DNA of 64,000 nt, from assembly GCA_913060815.1 (NCBI GenBank), contig CAJXSZ010000001.1:369645-433644 (forward strand), read 5' to 3'. Source of the stretch: an uncultured Sulfitobacter sp. GTDB lineage: Bacteria; Pseudomonadota; Alphaproteobacteria; Rhodobacterales; Rhodobacteraceae. This document shows positions 56,927 through 64,000 of this stretch, piece after piece (position 1 is the stretch's first letter; each line of letters begins with the position of its first letter). Below the pieces are notes generated by a model, which worked only from the letters and a program-made list of their open reading frames with translations, had not been told where the DNA came from and ran no database searches. The translations under genes were made by a program, and so were the position numbers.

Positions 56927-57754
56927 ATGAGCGATTTTGATGCAGCATCACGGGGAGCCAAAATGGATTTCTCCAAGGACATGGCTTATGGCGACTACCT
57001 CTCGCTTGATCCGATCCTGAATGCGCAGCATCCGCTGTCTGAAGCGCATGACGAGATGCTGTTCATCGTGCAGCATCAGACGTCCGAGCTGTGGATGCGT
57101 CTGGCTTTACATGAGCTGGAGGCAGCGCGCCGCGCGATGCTGTCGGGCGAATTGCCAGCTGCGTTCAAGATGCTGACCCGCGTGGCGCGGATATTCGAGC
57201 AGCTCAATAATGCGTGGGATGTGCTGCGCACAATGACACCCAGCGAATACACTGCCTTTCGCCCCAGCCTTGGTAACTCGTCAGGGTTCCAGTCACATCA
57301 GTACCGGCTGGTGGAGTTCATGCTGGGCAACCGCAATGAGGCGTTGATGAAGCTGCACAAACACAAGGCCGACGCTTTTACACGGCTGGAGGAAGAGCTG
57401 GCCCGCCCGAGCCTTTATCAAGTGGCGATCTCCTTGCTCTCTGCGCGGTTTGAAGAGGCCGATCTGGCAGGCCCGGCTGCCACACAGGACTGGCAAGCGA
57501 AGCAGCCCGTCCAGGACCTGTGGCAGCAGGTGTATGAAGACCCGCGCGCCCATTGGGACCTCTACGAGCTGGCCGAAAAGCTGGTCGATCTCGAGGACTA
57601 CTTCCGCCGCTGGCGCTTTAACCACGTCACCACGGTGGAGCGTATTATTGGTTTCAAGCGTGGGACGGGGGGCACCGCAGGGGTGGCTTACCTGCGCAAG
57701 ATGCTCGAAGTGGAGTTGTTCCCTGAGCTGTGGCACGTGAGGGGCGCACTATAG
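56927..57754 (+). CDS. kynA: Tryptophan 2,3-dioxygenase
   Basis: A 275-residue haem enzyme that opens the indole ring of L-tryptophan to N-formylkynurenine, the first step of the kynurenine pathway. Signatures are [16 protein letters not shown] (about 20), [18 protein letters not shown] (about 46, distal His), [16 protein letters not shown] (about 112) and the haem-ligand region [24 protein letters not shown] (about 228). Length fits the bacterial family. RBS GAAGGAGAGG. No kynB or kynU is in view, so the rest of the pathway must lie elsewhere. Confidence 0.95.
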   Translation: MSDFDAASRGAKMDFSKDMAYGDYLSLDPILNAQHPLSEAHDEMLFIVQHQTSELWMRLALHELEAARRAMLSGELPAAFKMLTRVARIFEQLNNAWDVLRTMTPSEYTAFRPSLGNSSGFQSHQYRLVEFMLGNRNEALMKLHKHKADAFTRLEEELARPSLYQVAISLLSARFEEADLAGPAATQDWQAKQPVQDLWQQVYEDPRAHWDLYELAEKLVDLEDYFRRWRFNHVTTVERIIGFKRGTGGTAGVAYLRKMLEVELFPELWHVRGAL

Positions 57755-58061
57755 GCTGCGGTGGTGCGATGAAAAGGTGAAGTATCTTCAATATCGAGAT
57801 GCTATGCCTCAATGGCAGGGGCTTAATAGAACTTCGCATCAATTCCTATGCCTTGAAAATAAGCCTCTCACCGTATCGCTTTATTCGGATACTCACGTCG
57901 TACCTGCCGTCTCCTTGTGCCCTTGGCAGCAGTGTCGGGACACATAGTTTATGCTGGACCCGCGCTTGTGCGGATACTTTCGGAAATAAAGCCAATCACC
58001 ATCGGCTCTGGTGCCACCGCTTTCACCTTTCCAGCGCACAAAAGGTAGCCCAGTCTGACGT
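57755..58061. other. 307-bp interval between kynA and znuB
   Basis: No gene or terminator with a T-tract recognised. The right half is GC-rich and could be a decayed coding remnant. Confidence 0.4.
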
Positions 58062-58856
58062 CTAGGTCCGACCGCGCAAGAGCGGGCCGATGGCAGCACT
58101 GAGGGCGAAAAGCGCGGCCCCCACGGCGACAATACTTGGCCCAGCGGGGGTATCGAGGGCAAAGGCTCCCGCCAACCCGCCGAGCGCGGCAATGCTGCCT
58201 GCCGCCACGGCATAGGCGGCCATGGCTTCGGGCGTGCGGGCAAAGGGACGCGCGGTTGCGGCGGGGATGACCAGCATCGCGGCGATAAGCAATGCGCCCA
58301 CCACTTTGATCGCCACAGCAACGGTGACAGCCAGAGCGAGGGTTAGGACAAGCTGTTCGCGGCGCGGTGATATTCCGCTTGCTGTGGCAAGATCGGGCGA
58401 GAGCGTTGCGGTCAGAAGCGCATGCCAGCGCCACATCAACAGGGCCGCGACACAAGCCGCACCGCACCAGATCACCACCAGATCGGTGTTTGTGACGGCA
58501 AGGATTTCACCAAAGAGATACCCTTCAAGGTCCACACGGATGCTGTCGATAAGAGAGACGGCCACCAGCCCAAGCGCCAGCGCCGAATGGGCGAGAACCC
58601 CCAAGAGCGTGTCCGAGCTGAATTGTCGCGCAGACAGACCCGTGATCAGCAATGCCATGGCCAGCGCCGTGGCAAGCACGCCTGCAAAGACGGGCAGTTC
58701 GGTCGCCAGCGCCAAAGCAACCCCGAGGATCGCCGCGTGGCTGGTGGCATCGCCGAAATAGGCCATGCGCCGCCAAACGACAAAACAGCCCAAGGGTGCA
58801 GCCGCCAGCGCCACACCAAGCCCAGCGAGGGCTGCTCGCATGATAAAGTCGTCCAT
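58062..58856 (-). CDS. znuB: Zinc ABC transporter permease
   Basis: A 264-residue inner-membrane permease of the ABC-3 family with about eight hydrophobic segments. FGDATSHAAILGVALALA (about 34) and GALLIAAMLVIPAATARPFAR (about 184) are family signatures, the latter marking the substrate-gate helix. It is encoded 2 bp after znuC in an operon zur-znuC-znuB. The system imports Zn2+ under starvation. Confidence 0.95.
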   Translation of the reverse strand: MDDFIMRAALAGLGVALAAAPLGCFVVWRRMAYFGDATSHAAILGVALALATELPVFAGVLATALAMALLITGLSARQFSSDTLLGVLAHSALALGLVAVSLIDSIRVDLEGYLFGEILAVTNTDLVVIWCGAACVAALLMWRWHALLTATLSPDLATASGISPRREQLVLTLALAVTVAVAIKVVGALLIAAMLVIPAATARPFARTPEAMAAYAVAAGSIAALGGLAGAFALDTPAGPSIVAVGAALFALSAAIGPLLRGRT

Positions 58857-58858
58857 GG

Positions 58859-59623
58859 CTATGCGCTCTCTTTTTCGACGGGGACGTCGCTGTGTTCATG
58901 GTCGCAGCCGTCGTGATGATCATGGTCGTGGTGATGACGGTAAAGCGCAAGCGCCCCTTGGGTGCCTGTGCCAAACAGGGCGCGATATTCGGGCGCATCG
59001 GCGACCACCTGCGGCGTCCCCTCACAGCACAAATGCCCGTTAAGGCAGAGCACGCGGTCAGACGCGGCCATAACCACGTGCAGATCATGGCTCACCATCA
59101 GGACAGCACAGCCAATGCTTTGTCGCACGCTCTCGATCTGTTGGTAGAAGCGTGCAGCCCCCGGCTGGTCAAGGCCTTGGGTAGCCTCGTCGAGGATCAG
59201 GATGTCAGGCGATTGCAGCAACGCGCGGGCCAGCAGCACCCGCTGGAATTGACCGCCAGAGAGTGCCCCTAACTGTCGCTGTGCCAGCTCTGGCACACCT
59301 GCGCCTTCGAGGGCCGCGAGGGCCGCCTGCGCGCTGACCCGTTTTGGCAGGTTCAGAAAACGTGCCACAGTGAGGGGCAGGGTGCTGTTGATGCTCAGCG
59401 ATTGCGGCACGTAGCCGATACGCAGCCCTTCCGCACGGATGATGCGGCCGCTGATAGGGTGGATCGCTCCTATGAGGGCACGCAGCAGTGAGGATTTGCC
59501 CGACCCATTGGGGCCAACAATAGTGACAATCTCGCCGCGTTGGACGCGCAGGCTCACATCGCGCAGCACCGTGTTGCCGCCATAGGCAAGGTGCAGGTTT
59601 TCGGTCTCGATCAATGCGCTCAT
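58859..59623 (-). CDS. znuC: Zinc ABC transporter ATPase
   Basis: A 254-residue ATPase. Walker A GPNGSGKSSLLRALIG (about 36), signature LSGGQFQRVLLARALL (about 130), Walker B ILILDEATQGLDQP, switch VLMVSHDLHVV. The C-terminus is His-rich (RHHHDHDHHDGCDHEHSD), as in several ZnuC proteins, perhaps for zinc sensing. The ORF track start at 59761 is too early; ATG 59623 (MSALIETENLHLAYGG) overlaps the zur stop by 4 bp. Confidence 0.94.
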   Translation of the reverse strand: MSALIETENLHLAYGGNTVLRDVSLRVQRGEIVTIVGPNGSGKSSLLRALIGAIHPISGRIIRAEGLRIGYVPQSLSINSTLPLTVARFLNLPKRVSAQAALAALEGAGVPELAQRQLGALSGGQFQRVLLARALLQSPDILILDEATQGLDQPGAARFYQQIESVRQSIGCAVLMVSHDLHVVMAASDRVLCLNGHLCCEGTPQVVADAPEYRALFGTGTQGALALYRHHHDHDHHDGCDHEHSDVPVEKESA

Positions 59624-60102
59624 GCACGTTCCTCCGTGCAGGCAGGGCAGAGGCCCGTCGCCTCGACCACCGTATGCTCGATGACAAAGCCCGCTCCGCG
59701 CGCGGCAGCGCCCAACCGCCCATTTGCGAGGGTTGTATCCGTCTCGGCCACGGTTTGGCACCCGCGACAGATGAGGAAGGCTGGAGTGTGATCATGACCC
59801 GGATGCATGCAGGCGGTATAGGCATTAAGTGCTTCGATCTTATGGGCCAATCCCGCTTTGACCAGAAAATCGAGCGCTCGGTAGGCGACGGGCGGCTGGC
59901 TGCCCATGCCTGCGTCCGCCAAATGCGCCAGCACATCATAGGCGCCCAAGGCGCGGTGCTCGGCCAGCAAAATCTCCAGTGTGCGTCGCCGCACGGGTGT
60001 CAGCCGCAGCCCGCGCGATGCGCAATGGGCCTCCGCCTGCGCCAGCGAGGTGGTTTTGCACCTACTATGGTCGGCACATTGAAAGCCTATCGTGTGGGGC
60101 AT
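59620..60102 (-). CDS. zur: Zinc uptake regulator (Fur family)
   Basis: A 160-residue Fur-family repressor. The DNA-binding part includes LRLTPVRRRTLEILLAEHRALGAYDVLAHL and PPVAYRALDFLVKAGLAHKIE. The dimerisation domain has HPGHDHTPAFLICRGCQTV with CxxC, and a second CPAC near the C-terminus, together the structural zinc site. It is the first gene of the zur-znuC-znuB operon, divergent from znuA. It should bind the palindrome at 60136 when zinc is ample. Confidence 0.92.
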   Translation of the reverse strand: MPHTIGFQCADHSRCKTTSLAQAEAHCASRGLRLTPVRRRTLEILLAEHRALGAYDVLAHLADAGMGSQPPVAYRALDFLVKAGLAHKIEALNAYTACMHPGHDHTPAFLICRGCQTVAETDTTLANGRLGAAARGAGFVIEHTVVEATGLCPACTEERA

Positions 60103-60135
60103 GGGGGTATCGCACCTTGTCTAAAGTCAGCTATT

Positions 60136-60153
60136 GATATGTTATAACATTCT
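60136..60153. promoter_or_regulatory. Zur box between zur-znuCB and znuA
   Basis: GATATGTTATAACATTC contains the perfect palindrome ATGTTATAACAT (60139-60150). It matches the alphaproteobacterial Zur-box core TGTTATAACA. A single box in the 91-bp divergent region can control both operons. Confidence 0.85.
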
Positions 60154-60193
60154 GTTTAGCAAGGGGACACTCATTTTCTGACAGGAGCCTGCC

Positions 60194-61291
60194 ATGCGTC
60201 GCACCCTTGCCGCCCTTTGTATATTCGCCACCCCTGCTTTTGCACAAGAGCCGCCCAACGTAGTGGTCGATATCGCCCCGATCCGCAGTCTGGTTGCGCA
60301 GATCATGGAAGGGGTCGGCACGCCGTCGCAGATCATTCCGACAGGTGCTTCTCCCCACGGCTATGCCATGCGCCCGTCAGAAGCGCGCGCGCTGAGTAAC
60401 GCCGATCTGGTTGTCTGGGTTGGTCCTGCGCTCACATACTGGCTCGAAGAGCCGCTGGAAACGCTGGCACCTGATGCGGAGCATTTGACGCTAATGGCGC
60501 TGGGCGGGTCCAAAGAACTGCCCATGCGCGAAGCAGAAATACTGGAAGCGTCGCATGAGGATGACCATGCGGACCATGACCACGACAAGGAGCATAAAGA
60601 AGAGGGCCATGATGATCACGCAGGCCACGACCATGACCAAGAGCATAAAGACGAGGGACACGACGACCATGCAGGCCATGACGATCACGCAGGTCACGGC
60701 CATGAGCAAGAGCATAAAGACGAGGGACATGACGACCATGCAGGCCATGAAGATCACGCAGGTCACGGCCATGCGCATCATGGCACCATAGACCCTCACA
60801 GTTGGTTGTCACCTTCCAATGCGGTACTCTGGGCGGGGGTGATCTCTCAGAAGCTGGGAGAGATTGATCCTGCCAATGTCCAGACTTACGCGGCCAACTG
60901 GGAAAACCTTAACGCTGAAGTCCGGACCCTCGAGGCTGACCTGAACGCTATGTTGACGCCGTACCGTGACACCCCCTTCTTGGTGCTGCATGACGCGTTT
61001 TCCTATTTCGAAGAAACATTTGGCGTAGAAGCGGAAGCATTTGTGATCGCTGGAGACGGCGCGACACCTGGTCCTGCGCGCGTGCAGGCGTTGCGCGAAC
61101 ACCTTGCCGATAACCCTGTCACATGCGCCTTTACGGCCCCGCAGGAAAACGAGAGCCTGTTGCGGACTGCAACAGAAGGGCAAGATGTCCGTGTGGCTGT
61201 GCTTGACCCGTTGGGCGATGGCGAAACTTCCTACGCCACGTTTATGCGCACCTTTGCCACTGCGATGGTCGATTGTTTCGAAGGGCGCTAA
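60194..61291 (+). CDS. znuA: Zinc ABC transporter substrate-binding protein
   Basis: A 365-residue periplasmic zinc receptor of the cluster A-I family. Signal peptide MRRTLAALCIFATPAFA (about 1-17). Zinc ligands: SPHGYAMRPSEA (His about 56), GTIDPHSWLSP (His about 202) and VLHDAFSYFEE (about 267), with the final acidic ligand in LDPLG. Between the first two is an unusually long His/Asp/Glu-rich loop (about 115-196) made of repeated EHKDEGHDDHAGH units, which binds metal loosely and passes it on. The DNA carries a 69-bp tandem repeat there. Divergent from zur around the Zur box. Confidence 0.96.
   Translation: MRRTLAALCIFATPAFAQEPPNVVVDIAPIRSLVAQIMEGVGTPSQIIPTGASPHGYAMRPSEARALSNADLVVWVGPALTYWLEEPLETLAPDAEHLTLMALGGSKELPMREAEILEASHEDDHADHDHDKEHKEEGHDDHAGHDHDQEHKDEGHDDHAGHDDHAGHGHEQEHKDEGHDDHAGHEDHAGHGHAHHGTIDPHSWLSPSNAVLWAGVISQKLGEIDPANVQTYAANWENLNAEVRTLEADLNAMLTPYRDTPFLVLHDAFSYFEETFGVEAEAFVIAGDGATPGPARVQALREHLADNPVTCAFTAPQENESLLRTATEGQDVRVAVLDPLGDGETSYATFMRTFATAMVDCFEGR
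60641..60778 (+). repeat. 69-bp tandem repeat in znuA His-rich loop
   Basis: The unit starting GAGCATAAAGACGAGGGACA recurs with a 69-bp period (60641, 60710), encoding EHKDEGHDDHAGH(D/E)DHAGHGH. A shorter related copy precedes it. The period is a multiple of three, so frame is kept; copy number is likely to vary between strains. Confidence 0.85.
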
Positions 61292-61327
61292 GGCGATCAG
61301 CCGTTTGGCATACCAAAACTACAAGCG

Positions 61328-61354
61328 CGGCCCCGCAAGAGATATGCGGGGCCG
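61328..61354 (+). terminator. Rho-independent terminator after znuA
   Basis: CGGCCCCGC pairs with GCGGGGCCG (9 bp, loop AAGAGATAT), followed by TTTTCT. It is also downstream of the convergent phoX gene. Confidence 0.85.
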
Positions 61355-61384
61355 TTTTCTATTGAGAAGTAGGGCAGCCGCTCC

Positions 61385-63409
61385 CTAGACGGCGATCTTA
61401 CCGCCGCCTTGTTTGGTCACGACCACCACGGAGGGGCGTGGCGGCATGGCGGGATCAAAGTCTGGCCAGCGGGTGGCAGGGTCCTCGAAGGTGCTGTCGC
61501 GCTCGAACCCAGCGAGGTCTCTTGTCCCATCCGTACCCGGATGCTGCACAGCGAGGAACAGCGTCTCCTGATCGTCGGTAAAATACGGGCCGCACATCTC
61601 TCCGCCCACAGGGCAGCGGAAGAAGAGCTTTGAGGTGCCGCGCGCTTCGCCTTCGGTCTCGAGCGCATAGAGCCCGTCGGATTTGCCCGTCTTGCCCCAA
61701 TTGCGGCCCTGATCAGTCGAAATCCATAGCCGCCCTTCAGCGTCGATTGCGGCATTGTCGGGGGCCCCGAACCAGCCGTTCTCGGAAGTTTCGGGGTTCC
61801 AGACAGCGCCCACTTCGGCGACCGCAGGATCACCGCATTGCACGAGGATCGACCATGTGCCGCGTGTGGCGCCGTGATCGCCACCGTCCTCCTTGACCTC
61901 GATGATATGGCCAAAAGCACTCTCGGGGCGGGGGTTCGCGGCGTCGATCTGATCGGGTTTGCGTTTGGAGTTGTTGGTCAGCATCAGATAGACCGAGCCA
62001 TCGCCACGCGGTTGTGCATCCTCGGGGCGGTCCATCGGCGTGGCACCCAGCAAGTCCGCCGCGATGCGGGTGTCGATCATCACGTCGCCCTGATCGTTAA
62101 AGCCGTTCTCGGCGGTGAGCGGTCCTTCACCGTGGATCAGTGGAAGCCACGCTATGGTGCCGTCGTCGTCAAACCGCGCCACGTAGAGCGTGCCATCGCT
62201 TAGCAGCTTGGAGTTCGCTGCCTTATCCTCGGTCACCACACCGCCAGAGACATACTTATACTGGTAGTCAAAGCGGTTATCGTCGCCTGAATATATCACA
62301 AGGCGGCCATCAGCAGCGAGTGTCGTCTCGGCCCCTTCATGGCGGAATCGGCCGAGGGCGGTATGCTTGACCGGCATGGCGTCAGGGTCGCGCGGATCGA
62401 CTTCAACAATCCAGCCGAAGCGATTGGATTCATTTGGTTCTTTGTCGATGTTGAAGCGATCGTGACGCGTGCCCCAGTTGTACCAGCGACCCGGCACACC
62501 ATAGCGCTTCATCTGCCGCGCCTCAGGCTGGGCACTTAGATCGACCTTGCCGTCCGCATTCGTCACATCACTCCAGAAATAGCCGTGGAAATTCTCCTCG
62601 GCCATGAGGTACGTGCCCCAAGGCGTCATGCCGCCTGCGCAGTTGTTGAGCGTGCCGATCACCGTCAGTCCTTCGGGGTCCTCGTTCGTCTGCATACGAG
62701 GATGCCCTGCAGCGGGGCCGTCAATCGTCATCGCTGTGTTGAGCGGGGTAATGCGGCGATTGTATTTCCCGTTCCTGTCGACGCGCCACTGGCCTGTGGT
62801 CTCTTTCTCGATCTCGACGACCGTGCCACCATGGGCCGCCATCTCGATGTCGATCAGTTCGGGCGTCATGCCTTTGAATCCGTCGCGGTCCTGACGGCCC
62901 AGCTTGGGGAACATGACTTCCTCATTGGTGTATTCGTGGTTCACACACAACAGACCACGGGTGCCTTCGTCATTGAGCGCAGTAAAGCCAACGTAGTCGT
63001 TGTTATAGCCGAACTGCGTCAACTGCGCCTGCGCCGTCTGGTTCATCACGTCGAACTCTGGCGCATCCGCCGTAATCGGATCGCCCCAGCGCAGCAGGAT
63101 GTCCGCGTCATAGCCTTCGGCCACGTGGTGCTTCTCGTCATTGCCCCACGCCAACTCGGAGAAGTTGTAGCGCGAAGTGGTTGCCGCTGCGGCGCCTTTG
63201 GGCGCGACCATGGCGGAGGTGCCAAAGAGGGCGGTTGTCGTGGTCACAGCCAGCGCGCCCTTGAACATATCACGGCGCGAATACCGTGCCGCGACCACCT
63301 CTCCGATCGTGCGGCTCAGGTTAGGATTCGTAGGGATGTCATCAAAGGCTTCATAGGCTTCGGCCTTGTTGCCGATGGTCGGATCGTTGAGAATATCTGT
63401 ACGGTTCAC
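61385..63409 (-). CDS. phoX: PhoX-family alkaline phosphatase (Tat-exported)
   Basis: A 674-residue secreted phosphatase of the PhoX family (DUF839), calcium- and iron-dependent, common in marine bacteria for using phosphate esters. A twin-arginine leader is at about 44-75 (YSRRDMFKGALAVTTTTALFG) after an unusually long N-terminal stretch. Conserved: LLCVNHEYTNEE (about 152), GTLNNCAGGMTPWGTYLMAEENFHGYF (about 255) and FRHEGAETTLAADGR (about 359). Start is GTG 63409 with GCAGGAG. A Pho box was not seen upstream. It fits the phosphorus-scavenging gene set of this window (phnDCEE, metallophosphoesterase). Confidence 0.93.
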   Translation of the reverse strand: MNRTDILNDPTIGNKAEAYEAFDDIPTNPNLSRTIGEVVAARYSRRDMFKGALAVTTTTALFGTSAMVAPKGAAAATTSRYNFSELAWGNDEKHHVAEGYDADILLRWGDPITADAPEFDVMNQTAQAQLTQFGYNNDYVGFTALNDEGTRGLLCVNHEYTNEEVMFPKLGRQDRDGFKGMTPELIDIEMAAHGGTVVEIEKETTGQWRVDRNGKYNRRITPLNTAMTIDGPAAGHPRMQTNEDPEGLTVIGTLNNCAGGMTPWGTYLMAEENFHGYFWSDVTNADGKVDLSAQPEARQMKRYGVPGRWYNWGTRHDRFNIDKEPNESNRFGWIVEVDPRDPDAMPVKHTALGRFRHEGAETTLAADGRLVIYSGDDNRFDYQYKYVSGGVVTEDKAANSKLLSDGTLYVARFDDDGTIAWLPLIHGEGPLTAENGFNDQGDVMIDTRIAADLLGATPMDRPEDAQPRGDGSVYLMLTNNSKRKPDQIDAANPRPESAFGHIIEVKEDGGDHGATRGTWSILVQCGDPAVAEVGAVWNPETSENGWFGAPDNAAIDAEGRLWISTDQGRNWGKTGKSDGLYALETEGEARGTSKLFFRCPVGGEMCGPYFTDDQETLFLAVQHPGTDGTRDLAGFERDSTFEDPATRWPDFDPAMPPRPSVVVVTKQGGGKIAV

Positions 63410-63495
63410 GGCAGTGCTCCTGCGGGTTTCAATCTACTTTGGCAGGGTTGCAGAGATGCGTCACGGTTTTGTGACGGCTGCGCCAAATTTTTGTA

Positions 63496-63945
63496 TCAGC
63501 GTGCAAACTGATCCAGCAGATCGGGGATATTCTTACGAAATTTAAAGAACCCTGCGGTGGCCAGCGGCCATGCGGCAGTGTCGATCTTACGGCGTACTTC
63601 GGTGAGTGGCGCGTCACCATCCTTGCGCACACGTTTCAGCAGCGACCGCACAGGCCCCACAGGCGCATGCGGCGTAACGATTTGGTCAAGGTCGTGCTCG
63701 CGCGTCCACGCGTCCACATCCTCGGCGCTGTCGAGGATATCAGCATCAGGCCAGATGTCAGCGGCGAGCCTGCGCCGGAATTCTACCACTTGCTCCGACA
63801 TAAGCCACGGGGTTTGCGTGGATGTACCGTCAATATAGGCGATCCGCGCTGGCCTGATCTGTAGCTGTTCAAGAAATGGTGCGCCCAGATCATCCGAGTG
63901 CAGCAGCAGTCCCGTGTTGTCAGCAGGCGCGCCGCTGTAGGGGGC
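63496..63945 (-). CDS. Uncharacterised protein, 5' end cut by contig end
   Basis: About 149 C-terminal residues of a larger protein, reading APYSGAPADNTGLLLHSDDL... and ending GFFKFRKNIPDLLDQFAR. It has an alpha/beta pattern (ARIAYIDGTS, DLDQIVTPHAPVGPV) that recalls nucleotide-binding photolyase-like domains, but I cannot assign it firmly. The residues MYKRH in the ORF track are encoded by adapter DNA and are not part of the gene. It lies 87 bp upstream of phoX on the same strand. Confidence 0.6.
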   Translation of the reverse strand, partial: APYSGAPADNTGLLLHSDDLGAPFLEQLQIRPARIAYIDGTSTQTPWLMSEQVVEFRRRLAADIWPDADILDSAEDVDAWTREHDLDQIVTPHAPVGPVRSLLKRVRKDGDAPLTEVRRKIDTAAWPLATAGFFKFRKNIPDLLDQFAR

Positions 63946-64000
63946 GTGTCTCTTATACACATCTCCGAGCCCACGAGACAGGCAGAAATCTCGTATGCCG
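63946..64000. other. Illumina Nextera adapter with i7 index (artefact)
   Basis: TGTCTCTTATACACATCT (from 63947) is the Tn5 mosaic end, followed by CCGAGCCCACGAGAC, the eight-base index AGGCAGAA (N703) and ATCTCGTATGCCG, the P7 start. This is library adapter, not genome, and means the assembly contig ends here. Confidence 0.98.

Noticed and set aside
57893-58467. Minus-strand ORFs at 57893-58321 and 57949-58467 as extra transport or transposase genes
   Set aside because: They overlap znuB in other frames and show no recognisable domain.
60555-60790. CRISPR-like repeats
   Set aside because: The repeats are in-frame coding repeats of the ZnuA His-rich loop without unique spacers.
62585-63511. 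308-codon plus-strand ORF
   Set aside because: Antisense to phoX; no family features.
63783-63974. ORF beginning MGSEMCIRD
   Set aside because: Its start is translated Nextera adapter and the rest is an alternate frame of the truncated gene.

Overview
The window looks like chromosomal DNA of a marine Rhodobacterales alphaproteobacterium of the Roseobacter group. The evidence is gene content: an frcRBCAK-type fructose locus, PhoX, several IclR/LacI-controlled transporter operons, a tripartite tricarboxylate transporter, and moderately high GC with strong GC3 bias. Genus is not resolved. The last ~54 bases are an Illumina Nextera adapter with index, so the real sequence ends near 63945 and the window reaches a contig end.

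Layout. (1) 1-5649: 3' part of malate synthase G (minus strand), then an alkJ-alkK-like pair (GMC alcohol dehydrogenase and medium-chain acyl-CoA synthetase). (2) 5668-19806: a large divergent catabolic cluster. The minus arm has a SnoaL/NTF2-fold protein and the two permeases and binding protein of a CUT1-type ABC importer. The plus arm has the ABC ATPase, a HisD-family dehydrogenase, a second SnoaL protein, an SDR, a LacI regulator, a third SnoaL protein, a bicupin, a MetE-C-domain protein, an alpha/beta hydrolase and an RraA-like protein, mostly with 4-bp overlaps. Two LacI-type palindromes lie between the arms. The substrate is unknown; this is the best candidate for an undescribed pathway. 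(3) 19849-26514: class III aminotransferase and IclR regulator, divergent from tctCBA and a Tm-1-like (UPF0261) protein. (4) 26511-29758: oxyR-like regulator divergent from katG. (5) 29887-35279: secreted metallophosphoesterase, then an IclR regulator, a selenium-binding/methanethiol-oxidase-like protein and a His-containing membrane protein.

(6) 36123-43979: phosphonate-type ABC importer (phnD-C-E-E) ending in a HAD-IIA hydrolase, divergent from a two-component system with a hybrid histidine kinase. (7) 44409-45800: MATE exporter. (8) 46151-46783: tyrosine integrase relic with five in-frame stops. (9) 47098-53706: fructose/mannose locus: D-lyxose/mannose isomerase and ROK repressor divergent from frcB, frcC, frcA, frcK and a PfkB kinase. 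(10) 54135-55893: a possible restriction-subunit remnant, a second ruined integrase and tRNA-Thr(UGU). A 38-bp element spanning the tRNA 3' end recurs in inverted orientation beyond the integrase. (11) 56015-57754: unknown protein and tryptophan 2,3-dioxygenase. (12) 58062-61291: znuB, znuC and zur divergent from znuA around a Zur box. (13) 61385-63945: PhoX phosphatase and a gene cut by the contig end.

Overall the segment is a string of self-contained nutrient modules (polyol- or sugar-like compounds, organic acids, phosphonate or phosphate esters, fructose, zinc, phosphate esters), each with its own regulator. The frc locus lies between two dead integrases, which suggests an old island scar.
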